From contig NZ_KB892368.1 of the NCBI RefSeq assembly GCF_000373745.1, positions 1 through 64,000 of the forward strand: a stretch of 64,000 nt of DNA. Reading direction: 5' to 3'. The notes beneath the pieces were generated by a model. That model did not search any database. It was not told the origin of the DNA and saw only the letters and a list, made by a program, of their open reading frames with translations. Origin of the DNA: Oligella ureolytica DSM 18253. Its GTDB lineage: Bacteria; Pseudomonadota; Gammaproteobacteria; Burkholderiales; Burkholderiaceae_B. The position numbers and the translations under genes were made by a program. Below, one piece after another: positions 8,582 through 18,446 of this stretch (the first letter of the stretch is position 1; each line of letters begins with the position of its first letter).

Positions 8582-9590
8582 TTAAGCCACCATGATCATT
8601 AGAATTCTTTTTATCTTGCGTATTGGCATCGGCAATTGCCTGCCCATCCTGCCCTCTAACCACCTGCTCTTCGTCCGACGGCTCCTGAGGCATCTGTTCC
8701 CACAATGCCAATCCCTCTAAGCTCCTATCGGCATCAACAGGGCTAGCGCTGTCCTCGATAAACGCAGTCGAATCCTGACCCCAAGCTTCGCGCTCTTCAG
8801 GGCTAGGCTCCGGTGCTTCTAAAGGCTCAAACGTCGGACCATCATAAATACCTGCAACCTGCTGCGGTGCGGAGCCATCGGTGGACACCTGCTCGTCTGC
8901 GGCAGACCATCTTTGCTGAATCACATCAGCAGCGCTGGCTACGCTGTCATCATTTTCGTCGGGGTAAATCAGTGAACCACCCGCAACCGTAGACTGATGC
9001 GCATCCACCAGCGTACTGGTCGGCGCAAATGAAGCGGATGGATTAACGGAGAAGGCTTGCGAGGGCTCTATGACCTCCGCCTTAGCGTCAGAAACCACGC
9101 CCATGGCGGTAACGCCGGTTGTTTTACCGGCTTTAGCGACTGTATCGGTTGCTTTAACAGCTGCTGATTTAGAAGCGCTCGACAACGGATTGGCAACCGC
9201 TTCTTTGACCGATTTATCAATTGCCAACTCTTTTAAATCAGGTAGCGGATTAAGATCGCCCTTGAGCTGCTTTTCTAAATCCGTCACTTCCGACTTGACC
9301 GCATCTAAAGGATTACTGATTTTCTTTAAAGGATCTGTCACTGAAGCAATCTCCCCCTCAACAGAGGATTTCACCTGAGTGACATTAGACGCCACCTCAT
9401 CCTTAAACTTTTTGATGTCTTCGACATGCATCTCACGCTCGATATCGCTTTTGATATCGTTAACATAGCGTTGAGCACGCCCCACCAACAGACCTAAAGC
9501 TCTTGCCGTTTTAGGCAAGCGCTCTGGTCCTATGACAATTAAAGCGACCAGCGCAATAATAAATATCTCGGAAAGACTTAAACCAAACAT
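8574..9590 (-). CDS. tatB: Twin-arginine translocase subunit TatB with long C-terminal extension
   Basis: 338 residues, about twice the usual TatB length. The N-terminal hydrophobic helix with SLSEIFIIALVALIVIGPERLPK and the following amphipathic helix are canonical and form the TatBC receptor. After about residue 100 the protein becomes low-complexity: Ala/Ser/Val-rich first, then strongly acidic (Asp/Glu/Gln/Pro-rich). I see no fold in this extension, which faces the cytoplasm. Gene order tatA-tatB-tatC follows directly from the his genes. Confidence 0.93.
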   Translation of the reverse strand: MFGLSLSEIFIIALVALIVIGPERLPKTARALGLLVGRAQRYVNDIKSDIEREMHVEDIKKFKDEVASNVTQVKSSVEGEIASVTDPLKKISNPLDAVKSEVTDLEKQLKGDLNPLPDLKELAIDKSVKEAVANPLSSASKSAAVKATDTVAKAGKTTGVTAMGVVSDAKAEVIEPSQAFSVNPSASFAPTSTLVDAHQSTVAGGSLIYPDENDDSVASAADVIQQRWSAADEQVSTDGSAPQQVAGIYDGPTFEPLEAPEPSPEEREAWGQDSTAFIEDSASPVDADRSLEGLALWEQMPQEPSDEEQVVRGQDGQAIADANTQDKKNSNDHGGLNV

Positions 9591-9622
9591 ATTACCCTAA
9601 TACTACCTATCACGTTACGTGC

Positions 9623-9883
9623 TTAAGCAGTAGGTTTATCCTCACGCTTAACCTCTTTGAACTCTGCGTCTTGGACATCGCCGGCTTTTACAGCCTTAAT
9701 CTCATCTTCTGCACTGGCTTTCTGTGTGGTTGTATTGTCATCTTCCGCATCACCTAGGCCCTTTTTGAAGCCTTTGACTGCCGTGCCTAAGTCCTCGCCT
9801 ACATTACGTAGCTTCTTAGTACCAAAAACCAAAGCAACTACCACTAAAACGATTAACCAATGCCAAATACTTAATGAGCCCAT
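9623..9883 (-). CDS. tatA: Twin-arginine translocase subunit TatA
   Basis: 86 residues. One N-terminal membrane helix ([17 protein letters not shown]), the conserved [14 protein letters not shown] hinge and amphipathic helix, then a charged tail. TatA oligomerises to form the protein-conducting element. First of tatABC, 80 bp after hisE in the same direction. Confidence 0.95.
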   Translation of the reverse strand: MGSLSIWHWLIVLVVVALVFGTKKLRNVGEDLGTAVKGFKKGLGDAEDDNTTTQKASAEDEIKAVKAGDVQDAEFKEVKREDKPTA

Positions 9884-9963
9884 CTCATTCTCCTAAAGAA
9901 TTTTTTGTTACTAAAAAATAGTATGTTAAATTTACACTCATCGATGAAACAAATCACCTATGC

Positions 9964-10314
9964 CTACTCACTGCGTGAGGCTTTTTCCACTAAACCGGAT
10001 AAGCCCTCACGTCGAGCTAATTCATTTAATATCTGCTCAGGCTTAACACCATAATAAGTTAAAGCGACCAAGCTATGGAACCATAAGTCTGCCGCTTCGT
10101 AAATTATCTTATTCTGATCCGCCTCTTTGCAGGCCATAATTAATTCAGCGCTTTCTTCGGCAACCTTTTTTAAAAAAGCGTCTTCGCCCTTATGGTATAG
10201 CTTAGCCACATAAGAACTACTAGGATCACCGCCATTTGCCGGTAACCGACTCTCAAGCACCTGCTCTAACTGCTTTAAAATATGCTTTGCATCAAATTCC
10301 ATGTGCTGTGACAT
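9964..10314 (-). CDS. hisE: Phosphoribosyl-ATP pyrophosphatase
   Basis: 116 residues from the ATG at 10314, which has AGGG six bases upstream; a longer in-frame start at 10380 would overlap hisI and lacks support. HisE hydrolyses phosphoribosyl-ATP to phosphoribosyl-AMP, step two of histidine synthesis. The MazG-like helical fold carries the metal-binding acidic signature ([16 protein letters not shown]) and the [13 protein letters not shown] helix. It follows hisI by 16 bp. Confidence 0.94.
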   Translation of the reverse strand: MSQHMEFDAKHILKQLEQVLESRLPANGGDPSSSYVAKLYHKGEDAFLKKVAEESAELIMACKEADQNKIIYEAADLWFHSLVALTYYGVKPEQILNELARREGLSGLVEKASRSE

Positions 10315-10330
10315 TGAATACCCTATGTAA

Positions 10331-10732
10331 CTACTCTGATGGATACATGGTGTCGGGATCAACCAGCACAGGATCGACATCTTCCCAATCCTGCACCTCG
10401 TTGCTGTGAGTTACTAACTTCTTATAGAAGCAACTTTCGCGACCCGTATGGCAAGCCACGCCGCCAATTTGTTCGACCTTGAGCAAAACGACATCCGCAT
10501 CACAATCCAAGTAAATATCATGCACTATTTGCGTATGACCGGAGCTCTCACCCTTGCGCCATAACTTCTTGCGGGAACGTGACCAATAAACGCCGCGCTT
10601 TGAATTGACAGTTTCAACCAACGCCTCGTGATTCATCCAAGCGACCATCAGTACACGCTCTGACTGCCAATCCTGCGCAATCACCGGAATGAGTCCTTGC
10701 TCATTGAAGTTGACACGAGTAATCCACTGCAT
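10331..10732 (-). CDS. hisI: Phosphoribosyl-AMP cyclohydrolase
   Basis: 133 residues. Opens the purine ring of phosphoribosyl-AMP, step three of histidine synthesis. The conserved [20 protein letters not shown] stretch, the metal-binding [10 protein letters not shown] motif and the zinc-binding segment [11 protein letters not shown] are all present. It is a stand-alone enzyme rather than the HisIE fusion of enterobacteria. It begins exactly where hisF ends. Confidence 0.95.
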   Translation of the reverse strand: MQWITRVNFNEQGLIPVIAQDWQSERVLMVAWMNHEALVETVNSKRGVYWSRSRKKLWRKGESSGHTQIVHDIYLDCDADVVLLKVEQIGGVACHTGRESCFYKKLVTHSNEVQDWEDVDPVLVDPDTMYPSE

Positions 10733-11536
10733 TTAATCTAACCTAACCGAAATACCTTGATCACGCATAAACTGCTTGCACTCCTCGATGGTATAGTCAC
10801 CAAAGTGAAAAATACTGGCAGCTAACACAGCGCTTGCACCGCCAATAGTAACACCATCGGCCATATGCTGTAGATTACCGACACCACCTGAAGCAATCAC
10901 CGGGATAGTGACAGCGTCGCTAATTGCTCGCGTCAACTCCAAATCAAAACCGTCTTTGGTGCCATCTCTATCCATGCTGGTGACCAAAATCTCGCCGGCA
11001 CCATAATCTGCCATCTTAGAAGACCACTCAACCGGGTCTAAGCCGGTAGCGGTTCGCCCACCATGAGAGTAAACCTCCCATCGCAAAGGCTCGCCCTCTG
11101 CATTGACACGACCTGCGTCAACCGCAACCAGAATCCGCTCCGAGCCAAAGCGTTTGGCAGCGTCACGAATTAATTCCGGATTAGCGATTGCGGCACTGCC
11201 AATTGACACTTTGGAGGCACCAACATCTAAAAGACGCTGGATATCATCTACACTGCGTATGCCTCCACCAACAATTAAAGGAATCGAAATCACCGCAGCA
11301 GTTTGCTGAATAATCGGTAAAATCAAATCACGACCTTCACTTGTCGCCGTAATATCTAAAAAAGTCAGCTCATCAGCGCCCTGCTCACTGTAACGCTTCG
11401 CAATCTCAACCGGATCGCCCGCGTCACGCAGATCAACAAAATTTACACCCTTAACAACACGACCACCATTAACATCCAAGCACGGGATGACTCGCTTATA
11501 AGAACCAGATTGTTGGTTAGTTTGGTCGTGTTGCAT
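10733..11536 (-). CDS. hisF: Imidazole glycerol phosphate synthase, cyclase subunit
   Basis: 267 residues, a (beta/alpha)8 barrel. Uses ammonia from the HisH glutaminase to convert PRFAR into imidazole glycerol phosphate and AICAR. The two catalytic aspartates lie in [15 protein letters not shown] (Asp21 here because of about ten extra N-terminal residues) and in ILVAVDAGR. Phosphate-binding loops VGGGIRS and IASGGVG are intact. The partner hisH is not adjacent, which is unusual. Its start codon overlaps the hisA stop by one base. Confidence 0.96.
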   Translation of the reverse strand: MQHDQTNQQSGSYKRVIPCLDVNGGRVVKGVNFVDLRDAGDPVEIAKRYSEQGADELTFLDITATSEGRDLILPIIQQTAAVISIPLIVGGGIRSVDDIQRLLDVGASKVSIGSAAIANPELIRDAAKRFGSERILVAVDAGRVNAEGEPLRWEVYSHGGRTATGLDPVEWSSKMADYGAGEILVTSMDRDGTKDGFDLELTRAISDAVTIPVIASGGVGNLQHMADGVTIGGASAVLAASIFHFGDYTIEECKQFMRDQGISVRLD

Positions 11537-12294
11537 TATGCCTGCTCCTCTATGCCATCAAAATAATCGTCAACATAATCTAAGGCTTCCTCAAAGTTTA
11601 AGGTACCTTCGTAAATGCTACGACCTAAAATCACCCCTTCGACACCCTCATCGGCTACCTTGCAAAGGGCTTCAATATCACGTAAATCTGTAACACCACC
11701 GGACGCAATCACCGGAATACGGGTCGCTTGTGCTAAACGCACGGTGGCTTCGATATTGACACCGCTCAACATGCCGTCTCTGCCAATATCAGTATAAATA
11801 ATTGACTCTACGCCTAGGTCTTCAAAGCGTTTAGCCATCTCAATGACGTCATTTTTAGTCACTTTCGCCCATCCGTCGGTAGCGACCTTGCCATCTTTGG
11901 CATCTAAACCAACAATGATGTGACCACTGAATGCGCTACAAGCGTCTTGTAAAAAACCGGGGTCCTTAACCGCAGCGGTACCGATAATGACATAATCCAT
12001 GCCAAGGTCAAGATAGCGCTCGATAGTTTCCATGTCGCGGATACCACCACCGATTTGCACCGGAATTTCGCGATCAATCACGTTTAAAATAGCTTCTATC
12101 GCGTCTTGATTTTTAGGGCGTCCCGCAAAAGCACCATTTAAATCAACTAAGTGTAAGCGCTCCGCACCTCGTTTGAGCCAAGTTTCAGCCATGGTGCCGG
12201 GGTTATCAGAAAAAATTGTGGTGTCGTTAAGATCACCTTGTCTAAGACGTACGCACTGGCCGTCTTTTAAGTCGATGGCTGGGATCAGCAGCAT
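11536..12294 (-). CDS. hisA: ProFAR isomerase
   Basis: 252 residues, a (beta/alpha)8 barrel related to HisF. Catalyses the Amadori rearrangement of ProFAR to PRFAR, using Asp8 ([14 protein letters not shown]) and the second aspartate in [11 protein letters not shown]. Phosphate-binding motifs IGGGIRD and IASGGVTD are present. It is now the first gene of a hisAFIE-tatABC unit: a terminator and 250 noncoding bases separate it from hisB, where hisH would normally be. Confidence 0.96.
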   Translation of the reverse strand: MLLIPAIDLKDGQCVRLRQGDLNDTTIFSDNPGTMAETWLKRGAERLHLVDLNGAFAGRPKNQDAIEAILNVIDREIPVQIGGGIRDMETIERYLDLGMDYVIIGTAAVKDPGFLQDACSAFSGHIIVGLDAKDGKVATDGWAKVTKNDVIEMAKRFEDLGVESIIYTDIGRDGMLSGVNIEATVRLAQATRIPVIASGGVTDLRDIEALCKVADEGVEGVILGRSIYEGTLNFEEALDYVDDYFDGIEEQA

Positions 12295-12544
12295 GATATT
12301 ACAGAAAAATAATTTAGATTTAAATCAAATAGCAGCGATACGTTATTCGCCACCCCGTAAATAGTATTTATACCCTATTTTTGATGTCGAGGATAAATAA
12401 TAACCGTCATAAATACAATTAAATTGTCCAAGCTCAATAATCACCGACAATTTGTCGTTCTAATCCGACGGAAAGAACTGATACACAAAAAATGAGGCCT
12501 CATAACAGAAGCCTCATTGCTTTATGGAATTACTAAACTCTCAC
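12295..12544. other. Gap in the his operon where hisH is expected
   Basis: 250 bp, AT-rich, with no ORF and no HisH-like motif that I can find in any frame. It holds the hisB terminator (12485-12518) and an inverted repeat CGACAA-T-TTGTCG near 12449. It must also hold the promoter for hisAFIE, although no -35/-10 pair stands out. Confidence 0.6.
12485..12518 (-). terminator. Terminator after hisB
   Basis: AATGAGGC (12491-12498) pairs with GCCTCATT (12511-12518). On the minus strand the stem is followed by a run of T. It ends the hisG-hisD-hisB transcript before hisA. Confidence 0.75.
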
Positions 12545-13132
12545 TTAGAGTACACCCTTGGTGGAAGGAATGACACCGGCCATACGAGGATCCTCTGCTA
12601 GGGCCATGCGCAAAGCTCGTCCAAACGCCTTAAACACAGTCTCAGCCTGGTGGTGCGAGTTAATGCCCTTTAAATTATCAATGTGTAGTGTTACCGCAGC
12701 GTGATTAACAAAGCCTTGGAAAAACTCTTGAAACAAATCCACATCAAAACGACCAATAAGCGCTCGAGTAAAGGGGATGTTGTAATACAACCCCGGACGA
12801 CCTGAAAAATCGATAACCACTCTGGACAGGGCCTCGTCTAATGGCACATAAGAGTGACCATAGCGCACAATTCCTTTTTTATCACCCACTGCTTTAGCAA
12901 AAGCCTGACCCAAGGTAATACCCACATCCTCTACCGAATGATGATCGTCAATGTGAGTATCACCATCACAGTGGACTTCTAAGTCAATTAAGCCGTGACG
13001 GGCGATTTGATCTAACATGTGATCTAAAAAAGGCACGCCCGTATTAATATCTTGCTTACCCGTACCATCCAAATTGATCGCGACGCGGATCTTGGTCTCT
13101 TGGGTATGACGACTAACTTCAGCACTACGCAT
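12545..13132 (-). CDS. hisB: Imidazoleglycerol-phosphate dehydratase
   Basis: 195 residues, the monofunctional form lacking the N-terminal histidinol-phosphatase domain of enterobacteria. Manganese-dependent dehydration of imidazole glycerol phosphate to imidazole acetol phosphate. The His-rich metal motifs [23 protein letters not shown] and [11 protein letters not shown] are intact. It follows hisD after 26 bp; hisC, which normally lies between them in relatives, is absent. Confidence 0.96.
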   Translation of the reverse strand: MRSAEVSRHTQETKIRVAINLDGTGKQDINTGVPFLDHMLDQIARHGLIDLEVHCDGDTHIDDHHSVEDVGITLGQAFAKAVGDKKGIVRYGHSYVPLDEALSRVVIDFSGRPGLYYNIPFTRALIGRFDVDLFQEFFQGFVNHAAVTLHIDNLKGINSHHQAETVFKAFGRALRMALAEDPRMAGVIPSTKGVL

Positions 13133-13158
13133 TGTAACTGTAACTCCTCAAAAATAGA

Positions 13159-14460
13159 TTAATTCTTATAACGATACTCTGCACTCTTGGCGTGGGCCTG
13201 CAACCCCTCACCATATGCTAAGGTGCTGGCGATTCGCCCTAATGTATCGGCTCCTCTCTTGGAGATATTGATTAAGCTTGATCGCTTTTCAAAATCATAA
13301 ACCCCTAGAGGTGATGAAAAACGTGCTGTTCTTGATGTGGGTAAAACGTGGTTAGTGCCCGCGCAATAATCACCCAAGGACTCAGAACTATAGGGCCCAA
13401 TAAAGATAGCGCCCGCATGTCGAATACGATCAACTAAAGGCTGGGGCTCTTGCACCGAGATTTCTAAGTGCTCTGCAGCAATGTGATTGGCAATATCACA
13501 GGCTTCATCCAAATCGCGAACTTGAATCAAGGCACCGCGATTAGCCAGACTGGTCGAAATAATCGCTTTACGCGACATCTCCGGCAACAATCGCTTGATT
13601 GACGCCTCAACCTCATCCAGATAAGCAGCGTCAGGGCACAGTAAAATGGCTTGAGCTAACTCATCATGCTCTGCTTGTGAAAACAGATCCATGGCAATCC
13701 ACTCAGCAGGCGTTTTGCCATCACATATAATCAAAATCTCGCTTGGACCGGCAATCATATCGATACCAACCACGCCGAATACTCGTCGCTTCGCCTCCGC
13801 AACATAGGCATTGCCCGGACCGACAATCTTATCAACCTGTGCAATACTCTCTGTACCATAAGCTAACGCCGCCACCGCCTGAGCACCGCCGATCGTAAGC
13901 ACACGATCCACACCTGCCACTGCAGCCGCAGCAAGCACGATAGGATTTTGCTCGCCACCGGGCGTAGGCGTGACCATGACGACTTCCCCAACGCCCGCAA
14001 CCTTGGCCGGAATCGCATTCATCAGCACAGAAGAAGGATAAGCAGCCTTGCCCCCCGGCACATATAGCCCAACACGGTCCATCGGTGTAACCTTTACACC
14101 CAATACCGTCCCGTCTTCCTCTTCATAGGTCCAACCGGTGCTTTTTTGGCGCTCATGATAGGCGCAAATGCGTTTTGCTGCCTGAGTTAGTGCATCACGC
14201 TGCTCCTGAGGTAAAGCGGCAAGCGCTGCTTCACATGCTTCATTAGAAACCTCCAGCTCAGCCATATGCTCTGCGCTAACCCCGTCAAACTTACGACTAT
14301 ACTCAACGACGGCCGCATCACCATGCTCGCGCACATTGGCCAAAATCTCACTCACAGCAGACTCAATTTGTGAGTCTTGCGCTTCATCGTAGGCTAGCAA
14401 CTGAGTTAATTGCTCATCAAAGCCCTGATCACTAGAATTTAAACGATTAATCACTGACAT
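13159..14460 (-). CDS. hisD: Histidinol dehydrogenase
   Basis: 433 residues. NAD-dependent, zinc-containing enzyme for the last two oxidations from histidinol to histidine. Visible motifs are [22 protein letters not shown], the zinc-ligand segment [11 protein letters not shown], the AAEHLEI catalytic segment and [13 protein letters not shown]. Two bases separate it from hisG, so translation is probably coupled. Confidence 0.96.
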   Translation of the reverse strand: MSVINRLNSSDQGFDEQLTQLLAYDEAQDSQIESAVSEILANVREHGDAAVVEYSRKFDGVSAEHMAELEVSNEACEAALAALPQEQRDALTQAAKRICAYHERQKSTGWTYEEEDGTVLGVKVTPMDRVGLYVPGGKAAYPSSVLMNAIPAKVAGVGEVVMVTPTPGGEQNPIVLAAAAVAGVDRVLTIGGAQAVAALAYGTESIAQVDKIVGPGNAYVAEAKRRVFGVVGIDMIAGPSEILIICDGKTPAEWIAMDLFSQAEHDELAQAILLCPDAAYLDEVEASIKRLLPEMSRKAIISTSLANRGALIQVRDLDEACDIANHIAAEHLEISVQEPQPLVDRIRHAGAIFIGPYSSESLGDYCAGTNHVLPTSRTARFSSPLGVYDFEKRSSLINISKRGADTLGRIASTLAYGEGLQAHAKSAEYRYKN

Positions 14461-14462
14461 AA

Positions 14463-15116
14463 CTATTCCAACGCGGCCTTTTCAAAGGCATCAAGAAATG
14501 GCTGTAAACTTTTACCACGGGTTTTTAACGCCGCCTGATTCACGATTAAGCGCGAAGAAACCGGCATCACATCCTCAACATCAATCAGATTATTGCCGCG
14601 TAAGGTGCCACCAGTGGAGACCACATCAACAATGGCGTCAGCCAAACCGGTTAGCGGCGCTAACTCCATCGAACCATACAACTTAATAATATCAACGTGT
14701 ACCCCCTTCTTAGCAAAATGCTCGCGCGTGATATTGACATACTTAGTTGCGACCCTTAAGCGACTGCCTTGGCGTACCGCCTTTTCGTAGTCAAAGCCCT
14801 GGCGTACAGCGACTGCCAAACGACACTTGGCAATATTTAAGTCAATCGGTTGATATAAACCACCCGCATGGTCTTGGCTGTATTCATATAAAATATCCAA
14901 ACCTGCCACGCCAAAATCTGCAGCACCATATTGCACATAGGTCGGCACATCCGAAGCCCGTACAATTAAAATCTGTAGATTTGGATCACTTGTCGGCAAA
15001 ATCAATTTGCGCGACTTGCTGGGGCTCTCTGTCACCTCAATACCTACCGCAGCTAAAAGCGGTAAAGTGTCATCAAAAATACGTCCTTTGGAGAGGGCAA
15101 GCGTGAGCTTATCCAT
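14463..15116 (-). CDS. hisG: ATP phosphoribosyltransferase, short form
   Basis: 217 residues. First committed enzyme of histidine synthesis. The length identifies the short HisG, which lacks the C-terminal feedback domain and in other organisms needs the regulatory protein HisZ; no hisZ is in the window. Motifs include LALSKGRI at the N-terminus, the AAFGVAGLD-type segment (here DFGVAGLD) and the PRPP-binding [14 protein letters not shown]. It starts 3 bp after murA. Confidence 0.95.
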   Translation of the reverse strand: MDKLTLALSKGRIFDDTLPLLAAVGIEVTESPSKSRKLILPTSDPNLQILIVRASDVPTYVQYGAADFGVAGLDILYEYSQDHAGGLYQPIDLNIAKCRLAVAVRQGFDYEKAVRQGSRLRVATKYVNITREHFAKKGVHVDIIKLYGSMELAPLTGLADAIVDVVSTGGTLRGNNLIDVEDVMPVSSRLIVNQAALKTRGKSLQPFLDAFEKAALE

Positions 15117-15118
15117 GA

Positions 15119-16378
15119 TTAATTTATCCTTTCAATATTTGCGCCCACAGCACGGAGCTTTTCTTCCATATTGACATAACCGCGGTCAAGGTGGTAGATC
15201 CTATCAATGATTGTTTCACCCTCGGCAACCAAACCGGCAATCACCAAGCTGGCAGAAGCACGAAGGTCTGTCGCCATCACTATCGCACCAGAGAGCTTAT
15301 CCACACCATTAATCACCGCAGTGGGGCCATCGAGTAAAATATCGGCGTTTAAGCGCAATAACTCCGACACATGCATGAAGCGGTTTTCGAAAATATTTTC
15401 TACTACAACACCGGTGCCCTCGGCAACAATATTCATCGCCATCATCTGTGCTTGCATATCGGTAGGAAATCCGGGGTGTTCGGCTGTACGAAAACTGACT
15501 GCCTTGGGCCGGGTAGGCATTTTAGCGCAAATCCAGTCTTTGCCCTGTTCGATTTGCAGCCCTGCTTCTTCTAACTTATCTAAGGTAGCACCCATGGTCG
15601 CCGGAGCGACATGGCGCAAAAGTAATTCGCCACCGGTAGCGGCAACTGCGCACAAGAACGTGCCTGCTTCGATCCGATCAGGAACAATCGAGTAGTCAGT
15701 ACCATGCAAACGCTCAACCCCCTCGATCTCGATTCGATCGGTACCATGGCCGGTAATCTTTGCCCCCATCGCAATGAGGATATTAGCTAAATCAACGACT
15801 TCCGGCTCTCGCGCTGCATTTTCCAGCACGGTTGTGCCCTTGGCCAGTGCAGCTGTCATTAAAAACTGCTCAGTCCCGCCCACGGTCACCATATCGGTAC
15901 GGATTGAACCACCCACCAAGCCGCCATCAGTGACTGCGCCAACAACATATCCGTGCTCAACCTCTAACTGAGCACCTAATTCTTTTAGGCCTTTGAGATG
16001 CTGATCCACCGGACGCGAGCCAATGGCACAACCACCCGGCAAACTGACTTTTGCTTGACCGATGCGAGCCAATAACGGCCCTAAGACTAATATGGATGCG
16101 CGCATGGTACTGACCAACTCATACGGCGCTTCATAGGAGCTGACTTCCTTTGTTTGTAAACGCAGCACATCATCGTCAAGCCACTCAGCTTCTACACCTA
16201 ACTGCTGGAGGACAGCGACCATTGTTTCCACGTCTTTGAGGCGAGGAATATTGCGCAAAATAACCGGCTCATCAGTCAACAACGTCGTGCACAAAATAGG
16301 TAATGCTGCATTTTTTGCACCTGAAATAACGACCTCACCGTGCAGGGGTTGGCCGCCGATGATTTTTAATTTAGCCAT
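15119..16378 (-). CDS. murA: UDP-N-acetylglucosamine 1-carboxyvinyltransferase
   Basis: 419 residues, full length. Transfers enolpyruvate from PEP to UDP-GlcNAc, the first committed step of peptidoglycan synthesis. The catalytic, fosfomycin-target cysteine is present (Cys117 in [13 protein letters not shown]), as is the N-terminal AKNAALPIL signature. It overlaps ibaG by 8 bp. The ibaG-murA-hisG order is conserved in many betaproteobacteria. Confidence 0.97.
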   Translation of the reverse strand: MAKLKIIGGQPLHGEVVISGAKNAALPILCTTLLTDEPVILRNIPRLKDVETMVAVLQQLGVEAEWLDDDVLRLQTKEVSSYEAPYELVSTMRASILVLGPLLARIGQAKVSLPGGCAIGSRPVDQHLKGLKELGAQLEVEHGYVVGAVTDGGLVGGSIRTDMVTVGGTEQFLMTAALAKGTTVLENAAREPEVVDLANILIAMGAKITGHGTDRIEIEGVERLHGTDYSIVPDRIEAGTFLCAVAATGGELLLRHVAPATMGATLDKLEEAGLQIEQGKDWICAKMPTRPKAVSFRTAEHPGFPTDMQAQMMAMNIVAEGTGVVVENIFENRFMHVSELLRLNADILLDGPTAVINGVDKLSGAIVMATDLRASASLVIAGLVAEGETIIDRIYHLDRGYVNMEEKLRAVGANIERIN

Positions 16379-16613
16379 TTTGTGCGAATTCTTCTGGTGT
16401 TAAGGTTTTCATAGATAACGCGTGAATTTCAGCCTTCATGCGATCACCCAATGCCGCATAAACCAACTGATGACGTTGAATCAAGCGCTTACCGGCAAAT
16501 TCCGGACTGACAATAATTGCTTGAAAATGTGAGCCATCACCTACCACATGCACGTGCTCACAGGTCATATTACTCTCAATATATTCTTTGATCTGATCAG
16601 GTGTAGGTAACAT
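16371..16613 (-). CDS. ibaG: BolA/IbaG family protein
   Basis: 80 residues. A small BolA-like protein with the class II KH-like fold ([31 protein letters not shown]). The conserved His in the RHQLVY helix is the usual Fe-S ligand when BolA proteins pair with monothiol glutaredoxins. The IbaG subgroup is characteristically located next to murA, as here. A role in Fe-S trafficking or acid stress is known for the family; the specific role here is inference. Confidence 0.92.
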   Translation of the reverse strand: MLPTPDQIKEYIESNMTCEHVHVVGDGSHFQAIIVSPEFAGKRLIQRHQLVYAALGDRMKAEIHALSMKTLTPEEFAQNG

Positions 16614-16640
16614 AGTGATAAAACCCTTTAAACTTAAAAA

Positions 16641-17501
16641 TTAATTTCTTAACTTATAACCGCTAACAATTAATCGTAAAGCGATGATTGAAACAAAAAT
16701 AAAAACCCCGCCCACCACGAGTAAACAAAGCCATGGTGAGCTATCGGACACGCCGAAGAAACCATATCGCATCCCGTCGATCATGTAAAAAACCGGATTC
16801 CACTGGGACACTGCCTGCCAAAATGGAGGCAAGGAGTGAGTCGAATAGAACACACCCGATAAGAAACTCAGGGGCATGATTAGGAAGTTTTGGAATACCG
16901 CGAGCTGATCAAACTTCTCAGCCCATAAGCCTGCAACCAATCCTAAAGTAGACATAATACCGCAAGCCATTACGCCAAACACTAAAACCCACAGTATATT
17001 ATAAGGTAGTACAACCCTAAAAAGCATTGAAAACAGCCATAGAAAAATACCAACTAATAAACCTCGAGCAACGCCACCAAGCACATACGCTGCGTACAGC
17101 TCGTAAGCAGACATCGGTGGCAGCAAAATAAACACTAAGTTACCGGTAATTCTGCTTTGGATTAATGAAGAAGAAGCATTAGCAAAGGCATTTTGCTGCA
17201 TACTCATCATGATTAAGCCGGGAATTAAAAAGGCGACATAATCAATCACAATATTAGAATCCGGATAGGCCTGAACTCGCCCTTCTAGCACATGAGAAAA
17301 CACCAACAAATAGAGTAAAGACGTCACGACCGGCGCTAAAATCGTTTGCAAAGCGACACGCCAAAAACGCCTAAACTCCTTGTATAGTAGTGTGGGAAAG
17401 CCTGAACCAAAGTGCTGATTATTACGCAATCTCTGGTAGGCCTCGCTACCCAACGAATCAGTTTTGTGCTGATCGGAAAATTGCTGAACCTGATTATTCA
17501 T
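16641..17501 (-). CDS. ABC-2 type exporter, permease subunit (YadH-like)
   Basis: 286 residues from the ATG at 17501 (MNNQVQQF...); a longer in-frame start would overlap the ATPase gene. Six predicted membrane helices in the ABC-2 permease arrangement, with the LSFLSGVFYSTHSLPPFWQ segment typical of drug, polysaccharide or lipid exporters of this class. Four bases after the ATPase gene, so the two form one transporter. Substrate unknown; the Mla genes upstream suggest an envelope role but do not prove it. Confidence 0.9.
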   Translation of the reverse strand: MNNQVQQFSDQHKTDSLGSEAYQRLRNNQHFGSGFPTLLYKEFRRFWRVALQTILAPVVTSLLYLLVFSHVLEGRVQAYPDSNIVIDYVAFLIPGLIMMSMQQNAFANASSSLIQSRITGNLVFILLPPMSAYELYAAYVLGGVARGLLVGIFLWLFSMLFRVVLPYNILWVLVFGVMACGIMSTLGLVAGLWAEKFDQLAVFQNFLIMPLSFLSGVFYSTHSLPPFWQAVSQWNPVFYMIDGMRYGFFGVSDSSPWLCLLVVGGVFIFVSIIALRLIVSGYKLRN

Positions 17502-17505
17502 GCTG

Positions 17506-18300
17506 TTACTCACTGACCATCTCCTGCGCCGGCGTATACATAGCACGTGTAAAGGCATCTTCTAAGTTTGAACTCCCATAACGCGCTAAGATCGCTTCTG
17601 TTGTCTCTAAAGCAATTAAATTACCGCGCTTTAAAAAAGCTAAACGGTCACACATCGACTCAGCCTCTTCGAGATAATGTGTTGTTAATAAAATTGTATG
17701 ACCCTTTTTGTTTAATCTTGAAATAAACTCCCAAAGACCACGACGCAAATCAACATCAACACCGGCTGTCGGCTCATCCAAAATAATGACTGGAGGACAG
17801 TGCACCAAGGCTTGTGCCACTAACACACGTCGCTTCATACCGCCGGACAAGGCACGCATATTTTCCTCGGCCTTGTCAGTCAATCCCAAATTAAAAAGGA
17901 TCTCGTCAATCCAGTCATCATTTTTCCCTAAACCGAAATAACCGGATTGTAAACGTAATGTTTCGCGAACAGTAAAAAACGGGTCATAGACAAGCTCTTG
18001 TGGCACAACACCTAATGCTCGACGTGCCTGCCTAAACTCGCTTTGCACATCATACCCCATGACCTTGGCGGTACCGGAAGTTGCTTTGACCAAACCGGCC
18101 AACACTGAAATCAATGTGGTTTTACCCGCACCATTCGGACCCAGCAAGCCAAAGAACTCGCCCTCTTTAACCTCAAACGAGACATCGCTAAGCGCCTGAA
18201 ATCCGTCTATGTCCGCATCGTTGCTAAAAATACGGCGCCACATAGACACATCTTTTGCATAGGCTTTTGAAACATGCTCGAATTGAATTGCACTTGACAT
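17506..18300 (-). CDS. ABC exporter, ATPase subunit (YadG-like)
   Basis: 264 residues, a complete nucleotide-binding domain: Walker A GPNGAGKTT, the Q-loop region around VVPQELVYD, signature LSGGMKRR, Walker B VIILDEPTAGVD and a switch histidine in LLTTHYLEEAE. It pairs with the adjacent permease. In related genomes this pair follows the mla operon; here 146 bp and a hairpin separate it from mlaC. Confidence 0.93.
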   Translation of the reverse strand: MSSAIQFEHVSKAYAKDVSMWRRIFSNDADIDGFQALSDVSFEVKEGEFFGLLGPNGAGKTTLISVLAGLVKATSGTAKVMGYDVQSEFRQARRALGVVPQELVYDPFFTVRETLRLQSGYFGLGKNDDWIDEILFNLGLTDKAEENMRALSGGMKRRVLVAQALVHCPPVIILDEPTAGVDVDLRRGLWEFISRLNKKGHTILLTTHYLEEAESMCDRLAFLKRGNLIALETTEAILARYGSSNLEDAFTRAMYTPAQEMVSE

Positions 18301-18446
18301 GATTTTTTAGTTTCTTATAACGTAAGAAGTGAGGTTAAGCCACTTGAACCTAACCTCACTTTGATAATTTGACGGTGTTTGAAGAGTACGCTAGCTAGCG
18401 ATTAACTCATCAAATAAGTATGTTTAAAATGTGTGGCAATTGACAC
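18301..18446. other. mlaC-ABC intergenic region with hairpin, no mlaB
   Basis: Contains a perfect 11-bp inverted repeat (18327-18337 / 18351-18361, arm AAGTGAGGTTA, 13-base loop), without a clear T run in the minus direction, and a 12-bp palindrome CGCTAGCTAGCG (18389-18400). The STAS-domain gene mlaB, expected here in relatives, is absent and I see no remnant. Confidence 0.55.

Noticed and set aside
9070-9378. 102-residue plus-strand ORF opposite tatB
   Set aside because: It mirrors the low-complexity part of tatB; the Ser/Ala/Leu/Thr-rich composition is what the complement of that repeat produces.
15207-15695. 162-residue plus-strand ORF opposite murA
   Set aside because: It is the shadow of a complete, conserved murA and has no recognisable features.
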